DNA of 64,000 nucleotides. Origin: JBHPHA01 sp042569905 (GTDB taxonomy: Bacteria; Patescibacteriota; Minisyncoccia; Moranbacterales; UBA9337). Position numbers and translations under genes: made by a program. The notes under the pieces are model-generated. The model was not told the origin of the DNA, made no database searches, and worked only from the letters and a program-made list of their open reading frames with translations. Each line of letters starts with the position of its first letter. Positions within the stretch are counted from its first letter, which is position 1. The stretch is taken from the NCBI GenBank assembly GCA_042569905.1, contig JBHPHA010000002.1, positions 10,149 to 74,148 of the forward strand. The letters are read 5' to 3'. Of the stretch, positions 25,831 to 33,387 are shown piece by piece.

Positions 25831-26253
25831 TCACATATCATTCGACATTATGCTCTTCGGCAGGACAGGATCAAGTGCCTTTACTTGAAGGAGAACACTC
25901 TCCGTACAGGAAATTGCTTCCGTGAGTTTTAATTTCGTATCTCCAATATCTCGGGCACACTTAGCAGCTGCATTAAGCGCATTATTCACATCAGTGTTTG
26001 CACCTGCGTAGTATTGAGACAATAACTCAAAGACTTTTTCCATCTTGTAAAAATTATCCTTAGCGGTTTCAGCACGCCTCAACATTTCATCTTTTAATTC
26101 CACTTCAAGAATATCACACTCAGCCTGGCTTAACTCCTTGCCAACGATTCCAAATGCTATTTCCATGGAATTAAATAGATTCATAGTCAATTCCTTGATT
26201 ATATCGAGTGCATCTTTCTTTGACATATCACCACTACAAGCATCACTCTTCAT
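25831..26253 (-). CDS. Unknown helical protein
   Basis: 140 residues, predicted all-helical (KKDALDIIKELTMNLFNSM, EVELKDEMLRRAETAKDN, VNNALNAAAKCARDI), with four Cys and no membrane span. AAGGAGG lies 8 nt before the ATG. Own terminator; no clear promoter seen in the short gap to 26293, so it may be read from the upstream gene. No family recognised. Confidence 0.68.
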   Translation of the reverse strand: MKSDACSGDMSKKDALDIIKELTMNLFNSMEIAFGIVGKELSQAECDILEVELKDEMLRRAETAKDNFYKMEKVFELLSQYYAGANTDVNNALNAAAKCARDIGDTKLKLTEAISCTESVLLQVKALDPVLPKSIMSNDM

Positions 26254-26292
26254 AATTGAAACCTCCTTGAAATTACTGTTAAATAACTTTTT

Positions 26293-26835
26293 TTAATTGA
26301 TAGCGGGAGAGAGCCTTTCAATCGCGCTCTTTATCCATTTCACTACCTTACTTTCTGACGGTGGTGTAGATAAGCAAGAGATTGCGTATATTGCAAAAAA
26401 ATGAGTAAAAGCTTGTGCACTTCTTGCAACCACCTGATAATCCTCTACGGTACACAGCTTAAAAATTATAAATGCACTCATACACGGGGTTGCGGTTATT
26501 ATTACCCATCTAGGCCACTGTAGCATTAACCTCAAGACATTTACATATCTCTCATTCCCTCTCATTATCGCTTCAAAGTAAAAGCTACCTAAGAAAATTG
26601 CCACTACAAGGCCAATATCCATGTAATTAATATAGTAAGTACTCCATGTTTTTAACCCCTGAGAACTTAATTCTACCTGTAAAAAACATAAGACGATGCA
26701 TATCTTAATGATAAGCATAATTCTTGCCCACCAAAAATTGTCCAGTCCAAAGATGTTTTTCGTCCATTGAAACATTCTTTCCAGCTTTTTAATAATCCAA
26801 GAGTCAATACGGTCTAATCGATCAAGTACATTCAT
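26293..26835 (-). CDS. Membrane protein, paralogue of 28495-29025
   Basis: 180 residues with about four membrane spans. The amphipathic start contains WTKNIFGLDNFWWARI, and the end has STPPSESKVVKWIKSAIERL. Both blocks recur in the protein at 28495 (WTQKWFGLNNFFWVRV; PLPPSDSKVKQLIKEGLRKA), so the two form a family. AGAGG lies 5 nt before the ATG. Promoter at 26893-26921. Function unknown. Confidence 0.7.
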   Translation of the reverse strand: MNVLDRLDRIDSWIIKKLERMFQWTKNIFGLDNFWWARIMLIIKICIVLCFLQVELSSQGLKTWSTYYINYMDIGLVVAIFLGSFYFEAIMRGNERYVNVLRLMLQWPRWVIITATPCMSAFIIFKLCTVEDYQVVARSAQAFTHFFAIYAISCLSTPPSESKVVKWIKSAIERLSPAIN

Positions 26836-26892
26836 TTTAGCCTCTCTGCTTTTTTAATATTAACTTTTTAATATACTTTATGCTAACAATTA

Positions 26893-26921
26893 ATAATACA
26901 CCACACTTACACATTTGTCAA
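26893..26921 (-). promoter_or_regulatory. Promoter
   Basis: TTGACA, 17 bp, TATTAT. The leader (GTTAGCATAAAGTA) resembles that of the paralogous gene at 29025. Confidence 0.7.
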
Positions 26922-26970
26922 GCTAAAAAGCCGCGAGAGATAGGTTTCTTTATTTAGGGTATATAAAAAA

Positions 26971-26998
26971 AGCACAGGTTAGAAATCGAATCTGTGCT
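26971..26998 (-). terminator. Hairpin terminator
   Basis: AGCACAG/CTGTGCT arms and TTTTTTT on the minus strand, 25 bp after the stop of the frameshifted reading at 27023. Confidence 0.8.
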
Positions 26999-27022
26999 AT
27001 ATGTCACTTACTGATTATGGTA

Positions 27023-27357
27023 TTAATGACCACCAATACTATCATCCTTCATATCTTTCGTTACTGACCTTATTGTAACGTTTTCGATGTGATTATTATT
27101 CCAAAAAAACAAATCATATTCATCATTTATATAAGTAAATAATACAACGTCTTTTTTTTGAATCTCGCATTAACACTCATATTTCCTGCATCATCTCCAT
27201 TCCAACATTCAATCACCACATCTCCGTTAAATTCTCGATTTGCCCCACAATGCTCATATATTCCTTCATCAAGTTCAGCGTTAAGCTCATTGCCCTCGGC
27301 AAATACGAACGGTGAACAAGCTAACAAAAACAACATTGCCATAAGCACACTCTTCAT
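27023..27357 (-). CDS. Secreted small protein interrupted at an A-run (frameshift)
   Basis: The first frame encodes a signal peptide (MKSVLMAMLFLLACSPFVFA) and a Cys-containing secreted part, and stops at 27127 after 76 residues. At 27152-27159 the coding strand has eight A residues (TTC AAA AAA AAG, containing the -1 slippery heptamer A AAA AAG). A -1 shift there continues as DVVLFTYINDEYD, on to KDDSIGGH, giving 111 residues in all and ending at 27023, close to the terminator. So the ancestral gene ran to 27023. It is either a programmed -1 frameshift, a one-base deletion, or a sequencing error. No known family. Confidence 0.6.
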
Positions 27358-27439
27358 TTTCTCTAATTCAATTGAGCTTTACAAAAAAAACCACTCAAGA
27401 AAAATAACAAATCTAAGCAAAAAAAGTCAACCAAAACAA

Positions 27440-27479
27440 CAAAACCTGACGATCGAATCTGATCATCAGGTTTTTTTTT
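27440..27479 (+). terminator. Terminator-like hairpin, repeat type C copy 1 (orphan)
   Basis: CCTGA(C)GATC...GATCATCAGG hairpin with nine T on the plus strand, where no plus-strand gene ends. The same sequence lies at 30036-30073. Confidence 0.7.
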
Positions 27480-27564
27480 AATTCCTTATTGAAGAGAGTT
27501 CACCAAGAAGAAGTTTTCCAGCTCTACCCTAAAAAACCACACAACCGCCTATTATTCTATCTCG

Positions 27565-28287
27565 CTAGTTACTTGATAAATGAACCCTTTCCCTGTAAAT
27601 ATCCACCACATTACCTGTAAACCCAGATAGCTCCGCCAATTTCTGATCCGGAGTAAATCCATCACTTTCTAAGTCCAATTTCAACATAATATCCGCCTGA
27701 ATTGACGAATCTCTAGCTGCACCTGTCTTTAAGTCAAAAGTAATAATCTCTCTCCCTTCTCCTTGACTCACAATTTCAACCCAACCGTCAACTCCACATT
27801 GATAGTCTAAGGGTGTGCCTACTGCTGTACGGAATCTAACGTCGGCAATATCTACACCGCTTTCTTTTAACTTATCTCCAATCATTAATTCCACTTCACC
27901 AGAAATATTTGATTCACTTTTCTCACTTTCAGATGGCTGATGATTTCTTGCGAAATCAAAAAGTTCACTCTTTGCTTTTTCATACGACACAGGATTCCTG
28001 CCAACTGGCACTGGGATTTTCTCATTTCTAGCAATGACACACCTGCCCAATAACGACTGTTCGCACTCCTGTCCTCGATCAACTTTTCTAGTTACTTTGT
28101 TAACCATTTGACCCATTTTTTCATCCAATCCTCTTCTCCCAGCCTCTCTTGAAATATAGTCAGCATATGTCATCATCTCAAAACTTGGTTTTTCAAATTT
28201 TTCAGGACCTCCTCTTTTAAAAGAAACCACTCTTTTTCCACCTCTATTACCCTCACTCGAAATTGTCGGTTGATACTCAAAACTCAT
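27565..28287 (-). CDS. Putative PD-(D/E)XK-fold protein, paralogue of 23301-24002
   Basis: 240 residues with the same layout as the protein at 23301: basic N-terminus, CEQSLLGRC Cys pair, ELFDFARNHQPSE, then GTPLDYQCGVDGWVEI and ITFDLKTGAA as a possible Asp...D-x-Lys nuclease core. Conservation of the core in both copies suggests function is kept. No Shine-Dalgarno site precedes the ATG, so this family follows the housekeeping style of translation start although it lies in the accessory island. Confidence 0.65.
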   Translation of the reverse strand: MSFEYQPTISSEGNRGGKRVVSFKRGGPEKFEKPSFEMMTYADYISREAGRRGLDEKMGQMVNKVTRKVDRGQECEQSLLGRCVIARNEKIPVPVGRNPVSYEKAKSELFDFARNHQPSESEKSESNISGEVELMIGDKLKESGVDIADVRFRTAVGTPLDYQCGVDGWVEIVSQGEGREIITFDLKTGAARDSSIQADIMLKLDLESDGFTPDQKLAELSGFTGNVVDIYRERVHLSSN

Positions 28288-28423
28288 ATTTTTTTATATT
28301 TCTGCTAATCTTTCGAAAAAAGCTTAACAAAAAATTAAAACTATTCCATTAAAATCATACATTCCCTATCATTATGCCACAAAAATAACAACACATCATA
28401 CCCTTTTCAAGTAAACAAAAAAC

Positions 28424-28447
28424 CACTGAAACTATTTAGTTTCAGTG
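28424..28447 (-). terminator. Hairpin terminator
   Basis: Perfect 11-bp arms CACTGAAACTA and complement; TTTTTT follows on the minus strand. Confidence 0.8.
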
Positions 28448-28494
28448 ATTATAATTTCTATCCTTCCAAGAAAGAGAGCTAGACTCTCTCCGAT

Positions 28495-29025
28495 TTACCC
28501 CTTCAAAGGAACAGGCACTGTGTTTGGGACAATTGCTTTTCTAGCTTTTCTGAGACCCTCTTTTATCAGCTGCTTCACTTTACTATCCGAAGGAGGAAGT
28601 GGTGTGCAACAAAGAAGGTATGCAGACAGAGAGACGAAGGTAAGTGACTTGGGACACATATCTAAGCCTGCTACACTATCAAAAGAATATACTACTAACA
28701 TCAATACCGGCAGTAATCTGCAGCTGTAAAAACTTATCTTTAGTTCATTTTCATATCTCGGATGCTTATTTACATCTTTTTCAGTCCAAAAAACCATAAA
28801 AAAAGTAGCAACACTCAGTATGACATATGAGCAGCAAGCCTGAGTCTCGCAAAAAGCGTCTTGTTTAGGATCACTCGCTATATTTATCAATCCCTGCACA
28901 GCATAAAATACTGCAAACAAGCAACAAACTCTCACCCAAAAAAAATTATTCAAGCCGAACCATTTCTGGGTCCACCTTGAAAATTTCTCAAGAATATTCA
29001 AGGCACCTAGATCAATTCTACGCAT
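28495..29025 (-). CDS. Membrane protein, paralogue of 26293-26835
   Basis: 176 residues, about four spans, Cys-rich (CETQACCSYVIL, LLCCTPLPPSDSK). It shares the WTQ..FGLNNFFW start and the PPSDSKV..I end with the protein at 26293. AAGGAGG lies 8 nt before the ATG. Promoter at 29084-29112 with a leader like that of the paralogue. Function unknown. Confidence 0.7.
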   Translation of the reverse strand: MRRIDLGALNILEKFSRWTQKWFGLNNFFWVRVCCLFAVFYAVQGLINIASDPKQDAFCETQACCSYVILSVATFFMVFWTEKDVNKHPRYENELKISFYSCRLLPVLMLVVYSFDSVAGLDMCPKSLTFVSLSAYLLCCTPLPPSDSKVKQLIKEGLRKARKAIVPNTVPVPLKG

Positions 29026-29083
29026 GACACATTCCTCCTTTTCATTAAAATTAACTTATTAAGTTACTTCATACTAACATCTA

Positions 29084-29112
29084 ATATTATCATATTTTAA
29101 GAATTTTGTCAA
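29084..29112 (-). promoter_or_regulatory. Promoter
   Basis: TTGACA, 17 bp, TAATAT before the gene starting at 29025. Confidence 0.75.
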
Positions 29113-29166
29113 TGAAAACCTTCTATAGAAATCTGTACACAGCTCTTTACTGTTCATAAAAAATAA

Positions 29167-29202
29167 AAAACCCTATCGAAGTATTACACCTAATAGGGTT
29201 TT
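29167..29202 (-). terminator. Hairpin terminator
   Basis: AAAACCCTAT/ATAGGGTTTT arms after the gene ending at 29229. Confidence 0.75.
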
Positions 29203-29228
29203 GATTATATACAAGCTTTTTTACAACC

Positions 29229-29603
29229 TCACGAACTCCTTTTCTCGCTTCTAATCCCCCTTACCAATTCTTCTGGATTGAGATTACTCTTACAGAAACA
29301 GAACGACTTTTTGCTTTCCCGTATCTTGCCTACATCAACTGCATCAATTTTAATTCCCTCGCCACCAACAGGAACAAAAGTCACTTCATTTTTCAGAATA
29401 TTGTTTATATGGTTTGTGCAGCTCCTCAATCTGGCCACATACTGCAAAACAACGCCGGGGATAATCTCAATATCATACACCATTCCTTCCTTAATACGTC
29501 TCCTATAGTCAGATTCTGAATCAGATAATTCATAATAGGGTACATCAATATCATATACATACTCCACCTGATAGAAATTATCTTGTTCTTTGTTATTTGC
29601 CAT
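29229..29603 (-). CDS. Unknown 124-residue protein
   Basis: A soluble protein with a Tyr-rich acidic N-terminus (FYQVEYVYDIDVPYYEL) and a basic end. Two CxC-type cysteines (FCFCKSNL) lie near residue 103. AAGGAG lies 7 nt before the ATG. Own promoter (29662-29690) and terminator. No family recognised. Confidence 0.68.
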   Translation of the reverse strand: MANNKEQDNFYQVEYVYDIDVPYYELSDSESDYRRRIKEGMVYDIEIIPGVVLQYVARLRSCTNHINNILKNEVTFVPVGGEGIKIDAVDVGKIRESKKSFCFCKSNLNPEELVRGIRSEKRSS

Positions 29604-29661
29604 AAAAAAACTCCTTCTTGTTTTTTGTTTATTAAGAACCTTTATTTTAAAAGGACTCCTT

Positions 29662-29690
29662 AGTATACATTAATAGAATAGATTTGTCAA
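29662..29690 (-). promoter_or_regulatory. Promoter
   Basis: TTGACA, 17 bp, TATACT before the gene starting at 29603. Confidence 0.7.
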
Positions 29691-29783
29691 TCATAAATAC
29701 CTACATCAAATCCTCTTACATTACTTCAAGTTATTTATCAATGCAAATAAGAATAAAAAGAGATTGATTCAATTTTCGGAATT

Positions 29784-30014
29784 TTGCTGGCGATTGTCTC
29801 AAAATTCTACCCCGACGGAACATTCTTCTTTTTCCTTCTTGCTATTACTGCCACATTTTTCCCTTATCCAGAATTTCTAAGGAACAGAAAGATTGATCTC
29901 AAGAAAGATTCGCAAGCGGCTCCCACTAAAGCACTCGTAGGTAGACTATCAATATTATTTGTTACGATACCAATAATCTTCTTAGCAGTGACAGTCTTCC
30001 TGAAGCTTTTCTAG
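29784..30014 (+). CDS. Small two-span membrane protein, possibly broken at its start
   Basis: About 76 residues from a TTG. Two hydrophobic segments (near 11-26 and 53-75) flank a polar loop (RNRKIDLKKDSQ). There is no ATG in frame and no ribosome binding site. Sequence that still reads as protein (IDSIFGI) continues upstream to a stop at 29754, and an out-of-frame ATG lies at 29741. A frameshift in the A-rich stretch at 29750-29760 may have cut off the true start. A type C terminator follows. Confidence 0.45.
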   Translation: MLAIVSKFYPDGTFFFFLLAITATFFPYPEFLRNRKIDLKKDSQAAPTKALVGRLSILFVTIPIIFLAVTVFLKLF

Positions 30015-30035
30015 CCTAAAATATCCAAAAACAAC

Positions 30036-30073
30036 AAAACCTGACGATCGAATCTGATCATTAGGTTTTTTTT
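30036..30073 (+). terminator. Terminator, repeat type C copy 2
   Basis: About 40 bp nearly identical to 27440-27479, here after a plus-strand gene. Confidence 0.8.
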
Positions 30074-30074
30074 A

Positions 30075-30497
30075 TTAAATCTTTCGAATCGCTTTGAGTG
30101 CAATAGGCGCAATGTTGTCAGAATTTATCTCTTCAATTTTAACGAAAAGTGCTCCTTCTGAATCATGCCCGTCAGCGTCCTTCTTCAAGTTACCCTCTTT
30201 GGCTTCAATCAAATAATACATTCCAACATGGTGAAACTTTTTAGTACAGTCACTTATATCAGCATATTAAAAAACATCTTCTTCTACACTCAAAAAAGAA
30301 GCCTTCATCATTTCAAGACCAGTTTCCTCTTGAAGCTCTCTTCTTAGTCCGTCCTCAATGCTTTCACCAAATTCAAGTCTTCCACCAGGAAGATCATATT
30401 TCCCTATATACGGACCTCGACCCTTCTTGATCACAAGAAGTTCATCATCTCTCCTCACTAAGCAATATACGCCTAAGTGGATTTTCTTGTTTTCCAT
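30075..30497 (-). pseudogene. NUDIX hydrolase with one in-frame stop
   Basis: The first 76 codons encode a NUDIX domain with a complete box (GGRLEFGESIEDGLRRELQ followed by EETGL), which in active relatives binds metal and hydrolyses nucleoside-diphosphate-linked substrates. A TAA at 30267-30269 interrupts the frame, which then continues without shift as YADISDCTKKFHHVGMYYLI to a second stop at 30075. The full length of about 140 residues is normal for the family. One substitution therefore separates it from an intact gene. It is probably a recent pseudogene or a read error. The C-terminal part is needed for the fold, so the 76-residue product is unlikely to work. Confidence 0.75.
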
Positions 30498-30564
30498 TAC
30501 ATTTCTATTAATAATACTTAGCTCTTCTTATCTGAGTCTTTTTATAGGTAGAGTTAAAATCCAT

Positions 30565-30591
30565 AATAAAAGGTACCCGACCCCTTTTATT
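30565..30591. terminator. Possible bidirectional terminator
   Basis: AATAAAAGG/CCTTTTATT arms around a 9-nt GC-rich loop. The remaining 30592-30716 holds nothing recognisable. Confidence 0.4.
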
Positions 30592-30716
30592 ACTATCTAG
30601 TATTTACGGTATTTATTATAAGTGTTTTTTTGAAACTTATCAATTAAAATTAGTTAAGTGATTTATTGAAAAAATGCACATTTAAAGATACATTTCTTTC
30701 GACATCACCCAACACC

Positions 30717-30745
30717 TTGACTTTTTCCTTAAGCTATGCTATTAT
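30717..30745 (+). promoter_or_regulatory. Promoter
   Basis: TTGACT, 17 bp, TATTAT before the gene at 30796. Confidence 0.7.
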
Positions 30746-30795
30746 TAACTGTTCGATTAAACGCACATTAAAAACTCAAAGCAAGGGAGAGAGAA

Positions 30796-31209
30796 ATGAG
30801 TTCATTACAAGATGCACTGCTAAAAACAAAGCTGGCCGATCAACATCAACTCGCGAGGCACGAAAACTGGAGTAAATTTGAACAGGCCGAGAAAGCGAAG
30901 AAGGGTCAATCAAAAAATAACTCATCCACTATAGAGGAGCTTAAAAAGGCTAAAACTGTCACCGCATTCAAAAGTAGCGCCAAATCGCTACTTTTGAAAG
31001 ATGCCAACAAAATTTCAATTGTTGAGACTATGCAGGTTATCATCAATGTCGCACACAAAAATTTTCCGAATAACCAGCGATTAAAAGCCATGACCCTCAA
31101 GTTGAGAAACGGACTTGAAAAGGTCAAGCCAGAATTTACCGAAAAACTCATTAAACGCTTTTTCAGCAAAAAAACTCGCTGGGACATCCCTGGAGAGTGG
31201 CTGAAATAA
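30796..31209 (+). CDS. Unknown basic protein
   Basis: 137 residues, strongly basic. The first 40 residues (SSLQDALLKTKLADQHQL, then many Lys and Glu) recall the start of DUF2058/YaiL-type proteins, a weak resemblance. The rest is helical with no membrane span. GGGAGAG lies just before the ATG. Own promoter and type B terminator. A nucleic-acid-binding role would fit its charge but is not shown. Confidence 0.65.
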   Translation: MSSLQDALLKTKLADQHQLARHENWSKFEQAEKAKKGQSKNNSSTIEELKKAKTVTAFKSSAKSLLLKDANKISIVETMQVIINVAHKNFPNNQRLKAMTLKLRNGLEKVKPEFTEKLIKRFFSKKTRWDIPGEWLK

Positions 31210-31232
31210 AAAAACCACTCCCAAAAAAAGTC

Positions 31233-31270
31233 AAAGTCGCAAGGAAAACCCTGCGACTTTTTTTATTTTC
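31233..31270 (+). terminator. Terminator, repeat type B copy 2
   Basis: The same AGTCGCA...TGCGACT hairpin and T-run as at 24640, after an unrelated gene. Confidence 0.85.
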
Positions 31271-31282
31271 CAAATCTCGAAC

Positions 31283-31320
31283 TTCCTCCCCTTTTCAAAG
31301 GGGAGGATTGAGGAGGGGGT
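31283..31320. repeat. Dispersed CTCCC/GGGAG repeat, copy 1
   Basis: CCTCCCCTTTTCAAAGGGGAGG palindromic core followed by GATTGAGGAGGGG. A degenerate copy is at 33330-33367. Confidence 0.6.
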
Positions 31321-31322
31321 TT

Positions 31323-31625
31323 TTACTCGAACAACATACCCTCAAACTCATCTCGATATGATTTTTCTAGTTTCATTCTGAAAAAGTGATTCTTGAGTTC
31401 AGTGTGCTTGAATTCCTCGGTCGTTGCCAAATCAAGAAACTCATCAAAAGAAATTTCCTCTACAGTAATATTTTCTGTTTCTTCCAAATCAACATCAGAC
31501 GATTTCACGCAATCCCTAGCAATCAAAAAGTTTTTGTTGCTTATGACTGTCTGAGAATAGTTATTCGAAAACCACAAACTCAAAACATTTTCAAAAATCC
31601 ACGCCTCATTCTCTCTTTTTTTCAT
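31323..31625 (-). pseudogene. C-terminal NUDIX-like fragment
   Basis: 100 residues resembling the C-terminal part of NUDIX hydrolases: ISNKNFLIARDCVKSSD, then EETENITVEEISFDEFLDL. The NUDIX box itself is missing and no upstream coding sequence continues it, because a dispersed repeat (31640-31712) starts just above. It could still be expressed from the ATG at 31625, but without the catalytic box it cannot be an active NUDIX enzyme. Probably a truncated remnant cut by the repeat. Confidence 0.5.
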
Positions 31626-31639
31626 CCCATCCGCCCCCT

Positions 31640-31712
31640 TGTCATTCCGGAAAACATATTTTTCAAAATAAGATACGAATTTTAGAAAAATAGTTTATCC
31701 GGAATCTACGCC
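31640..31712. repeat. Dispersed 70-75 bp hairpin repeat, copy 1
   Basis: Starts GTCATTCCGGAAA, has AGATACGAATTT in the middle, ends TTATCCGGAATCTACG. Related copies at 32967-33034 and, inverted, 49012-49080. The ends are partly self-complementary. Confidence 0.7.
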
Positions 31713-31740
31713 AACAAAAGCCACATGAGTTAAGTTAAAA

Positions 31741-31774
31741 TATTTTCAAGTTGTTGTTCTGATTGATATTTCAT
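31741..31774 (-). pseudogene. hsdR 5'-end fragment (copy C)
   Basis: 34 bp nearly identical to the first codons of the intact hsdR (MKYQSEQQLENIL against MKHQSEQQLENTL), starting 7 bp after the RhuM stop codon and ending in a stop after 13 codons. Confidence 0.75.
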
Positions 31775-31780
31775 ATTATT

Positions 31781-32800
31781 TTAGTTTTTCAAATATTTCT
31801 TAACCTCTCGATCAAAATCAGATTCATACACTCCATCTTGAATAGGTCGATATTTCTCAAATTCACTTTCAGCAAAAGACTTTGCTATTTCCGCAGTTAC
31901 TTTTCCAGGACTATTCAAGACTTCTTCATCATTAAATTTCAAAAAAACATCCAGTTTTTCAGACCAGTCATTCATCGACATTGGAATGCCTTTTTCTGCT
32001 TGATTTTCAGCATAATCCAAATACATTACCACAAACCTATTCAAATCCTTAATTTCTTTTTGAATAAGATAATTTTTCGCAACTGAAACATCAGACTTGA
32101 GAATCTTTCCATCTGGAGCTTTTTTCCATATTGAAAGCCCCATGCTTTCTTTTTTATGATCAGCCCGACTCACGATCAACTCCGCTGCGGTTTTCCCATG
32201 AATCGCATAATGAAGCTTGTTTTGCACAGTTGCAAAAAATTCCTTAGTCGTGAATGAATCCATATCATAATCAACAGCTGTTGCGTATATGTCAGTGATT
32301 TGTTGATAAAAATTTCTCTCACTAGATCGAATATCGCGAATCTCTAAGATCAAATCATTGAAATACTGCTTACTCAAATATGCTCCATTTTTCAATCTCA
32401 CATCATCCAAAACATATCCACGAATCGCAAAGTCTTTCAAAATCTCAATTGCCCATCTTCTGAAGTCCGTTGCTCTCCTAGAGTTAATTCGAAAACCAAC
32501 AGAAATGATCGCTTCTAGATTATAATGCTTAGTATCATACTTCTTACCATCTTTGGCAGTTATTAGGAAATTCCTAATAACTAAATCTTTCTCAATTTCT
32601 CCTGTTTCAAAAATATTCTTCAAATGCTCGTTAATTGTCGGAATCTTCACATCAAAAAGCTTAGCGATCAACTTTTGAGTCAGCCAAACATTTTCATCTT
32701 CAACACGAACCTCAATCCCACCTTCTCCCGATTGAGAGGTGAACATTAAAAATTCCGCTGTGCTGTTCCTGATTTTTAACTTTTTATTTTCTCTTTTCAT
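31781..32800 (-). CDS. RhuM family protein
   Basis: 339 residues of the RhuM (virulence protein, SPI-3-like) family, with an N-terminal Fic/KilA-like DNA-associated module: VWLTQKLIAKLFDVKIPTINEHLKNIFETGE, then YNLEAIISVGFRINSRRATDFRRWA. RhuM proteins have no firmly established biochemical role and are often found in mobile or defence loci. Here it ends next to an hsdR fragment at the far edge of the restriction locus. No Shine-Dalgarno site precedes the ATG. Confidence 0.85.
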   Translation of the reverse strand: MKRENKKLKIRNSTAEFLMFTSQSGEGGIEVRVEDENVWLTQKLIAKLFDVKIPTINEHLKNIFETGEIEKDLVIRNFLITAKDGKKYDTKHYNLEAIISVGFRINSRRATDFRRWAIEILKDFAIRGYVLDDVRLKNGAYLSKQYFNDLILEIRDIRSSERNFYQQITDIYATAVDYDMDSFTTKEFFATVQNKLHYAIHGKTAAELIVSRADHKKESMGLSIWKKAPDGKILKSDVSVAKNYLIQKEIKDLNRFVVMYLDYAENQAEKGIPMSMNDWSEKLDVFLKFNDEEVLNSPGKVTAEIAKSFAESEFEKYRPIQDGVYESDFDREVKKYLKN

Positions 32801-32869
32801 ATTTCAAAAATTTTTCTATCTTATAGGGATAGTATATCACTAAAAACATCACTTCGCAAAAAACTGTCA

Positions 32870-32921
32870 TCTCAAGTGAAACGAAACGAGGGACGAGCGG
32901 AGTGAAGTCGAGAAATCTCAC
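32870..32921. repeat. Dispersed repeat, copy 1 of 2
   Basis: GC-richer stretch reading CTCAAGTGAAACGAAACGAG to GTGAAGTCGAGAAATCTC; the inverse lies at 45694-45752. Together with the next repeats it fills the 660-bp gap between RhuM and the DUF4268 gene, where I see no convincing gene. Confidence 0.65.
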
Positions 32922-32966
32922 CCAAACAAAAAACATAAACTAAAGATTTTCAACACGCCCCCAGTT

Positions 32967-33034
32967 GTCATCCTGGAAAGTATATTTTTCCAAACGAGGT
33001 ACGAGTTTGAGAAAAATAACTTATCCGGGATCCA
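32967..33034. repeat. Dispersed 70-75 bp hairpin repeat, copy 2
   Basis: GTCATCCTGGAAAGTATATT start, GAGGTACGAGTTTGAGAAAA middle and TTATCCGGGATCC end; family of 31640-31712. Confidence 0.7.
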
Positions 33035-33105
33035 TCCTTAATATAACCTCAAGTAACATTTATTCACCGCAACCGATCAAAAACAGATCCAGTCCAAAAA
33101 TCAAT
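33033..33105 (+). repeat. Direct repeat of about 70 bp, copy 1
   Basis: Starts ATCCTTAATATAACCTCAAG and ends with CAGATCCAGTCCAAAAATCA; about 95% identical to 33388-33459. Confidence 0.8.
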
Positions 33106-33162
33106 TTCAAAAAGGTAACTGACCTTTTTTATCCACCTTATTCCAGTTTACAAGCATATACT

Positions 33163-33222
33163 GGAATATAGGTTTTCTTATTCTAATATCTGGAATATGG
33201 GTTTTCTTATTCTGATTTTATT
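33163..33222 (+). repeat. Tandem duplication of a 29-30 bp unit
   Basis: Two adjacent units CTGGAATAT(A/G)GGTTTTCTTA, then TTCT(A/G)AT. Confidence 0.75.
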
Positions 33223-33329
33223 TATTTTGCTAGAATATGAAATAAAGACACTCATAGAAATCTACACTTCGATTTCTGAAATGATACTATCAATTTCTGA
33301 AGTTTTTTTATCTAGAAGTTTCATTATTT

Positions 33330-33367
33330 CCTCCTCCCTTTTTTAAAAGGGAGGACCGAGGAGAGGT
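33330..33367. repeat. Dispersed CTCCC/GGGAG repeat, copy 2
   Basis: CTCCTCCCTTTTTTAAAAGG core followed by GAGGACCGAGGAGAGG; degenerate relative of 31283-31320. Confidence 0.55.
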
Positions 33368-33387
33368 TTCTTCTTCCCTACTCCATT

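Noticed and set aside
19376..31270. Integron-type gene cassette array
   Set aside because: No attC-like sites or integrase seen; each gene has its own promoter and terminator, and both strands are used.
33240..33336. A 20-codon minus-strand ORF starting MKLLDKKTSE with GGAGG before it
   Set aside because: The apparent ribosome site is part of a dispersed CTCCC/GGGAG repeat and the ORF is too short to judge; possibly the remnant start of a lost gene.
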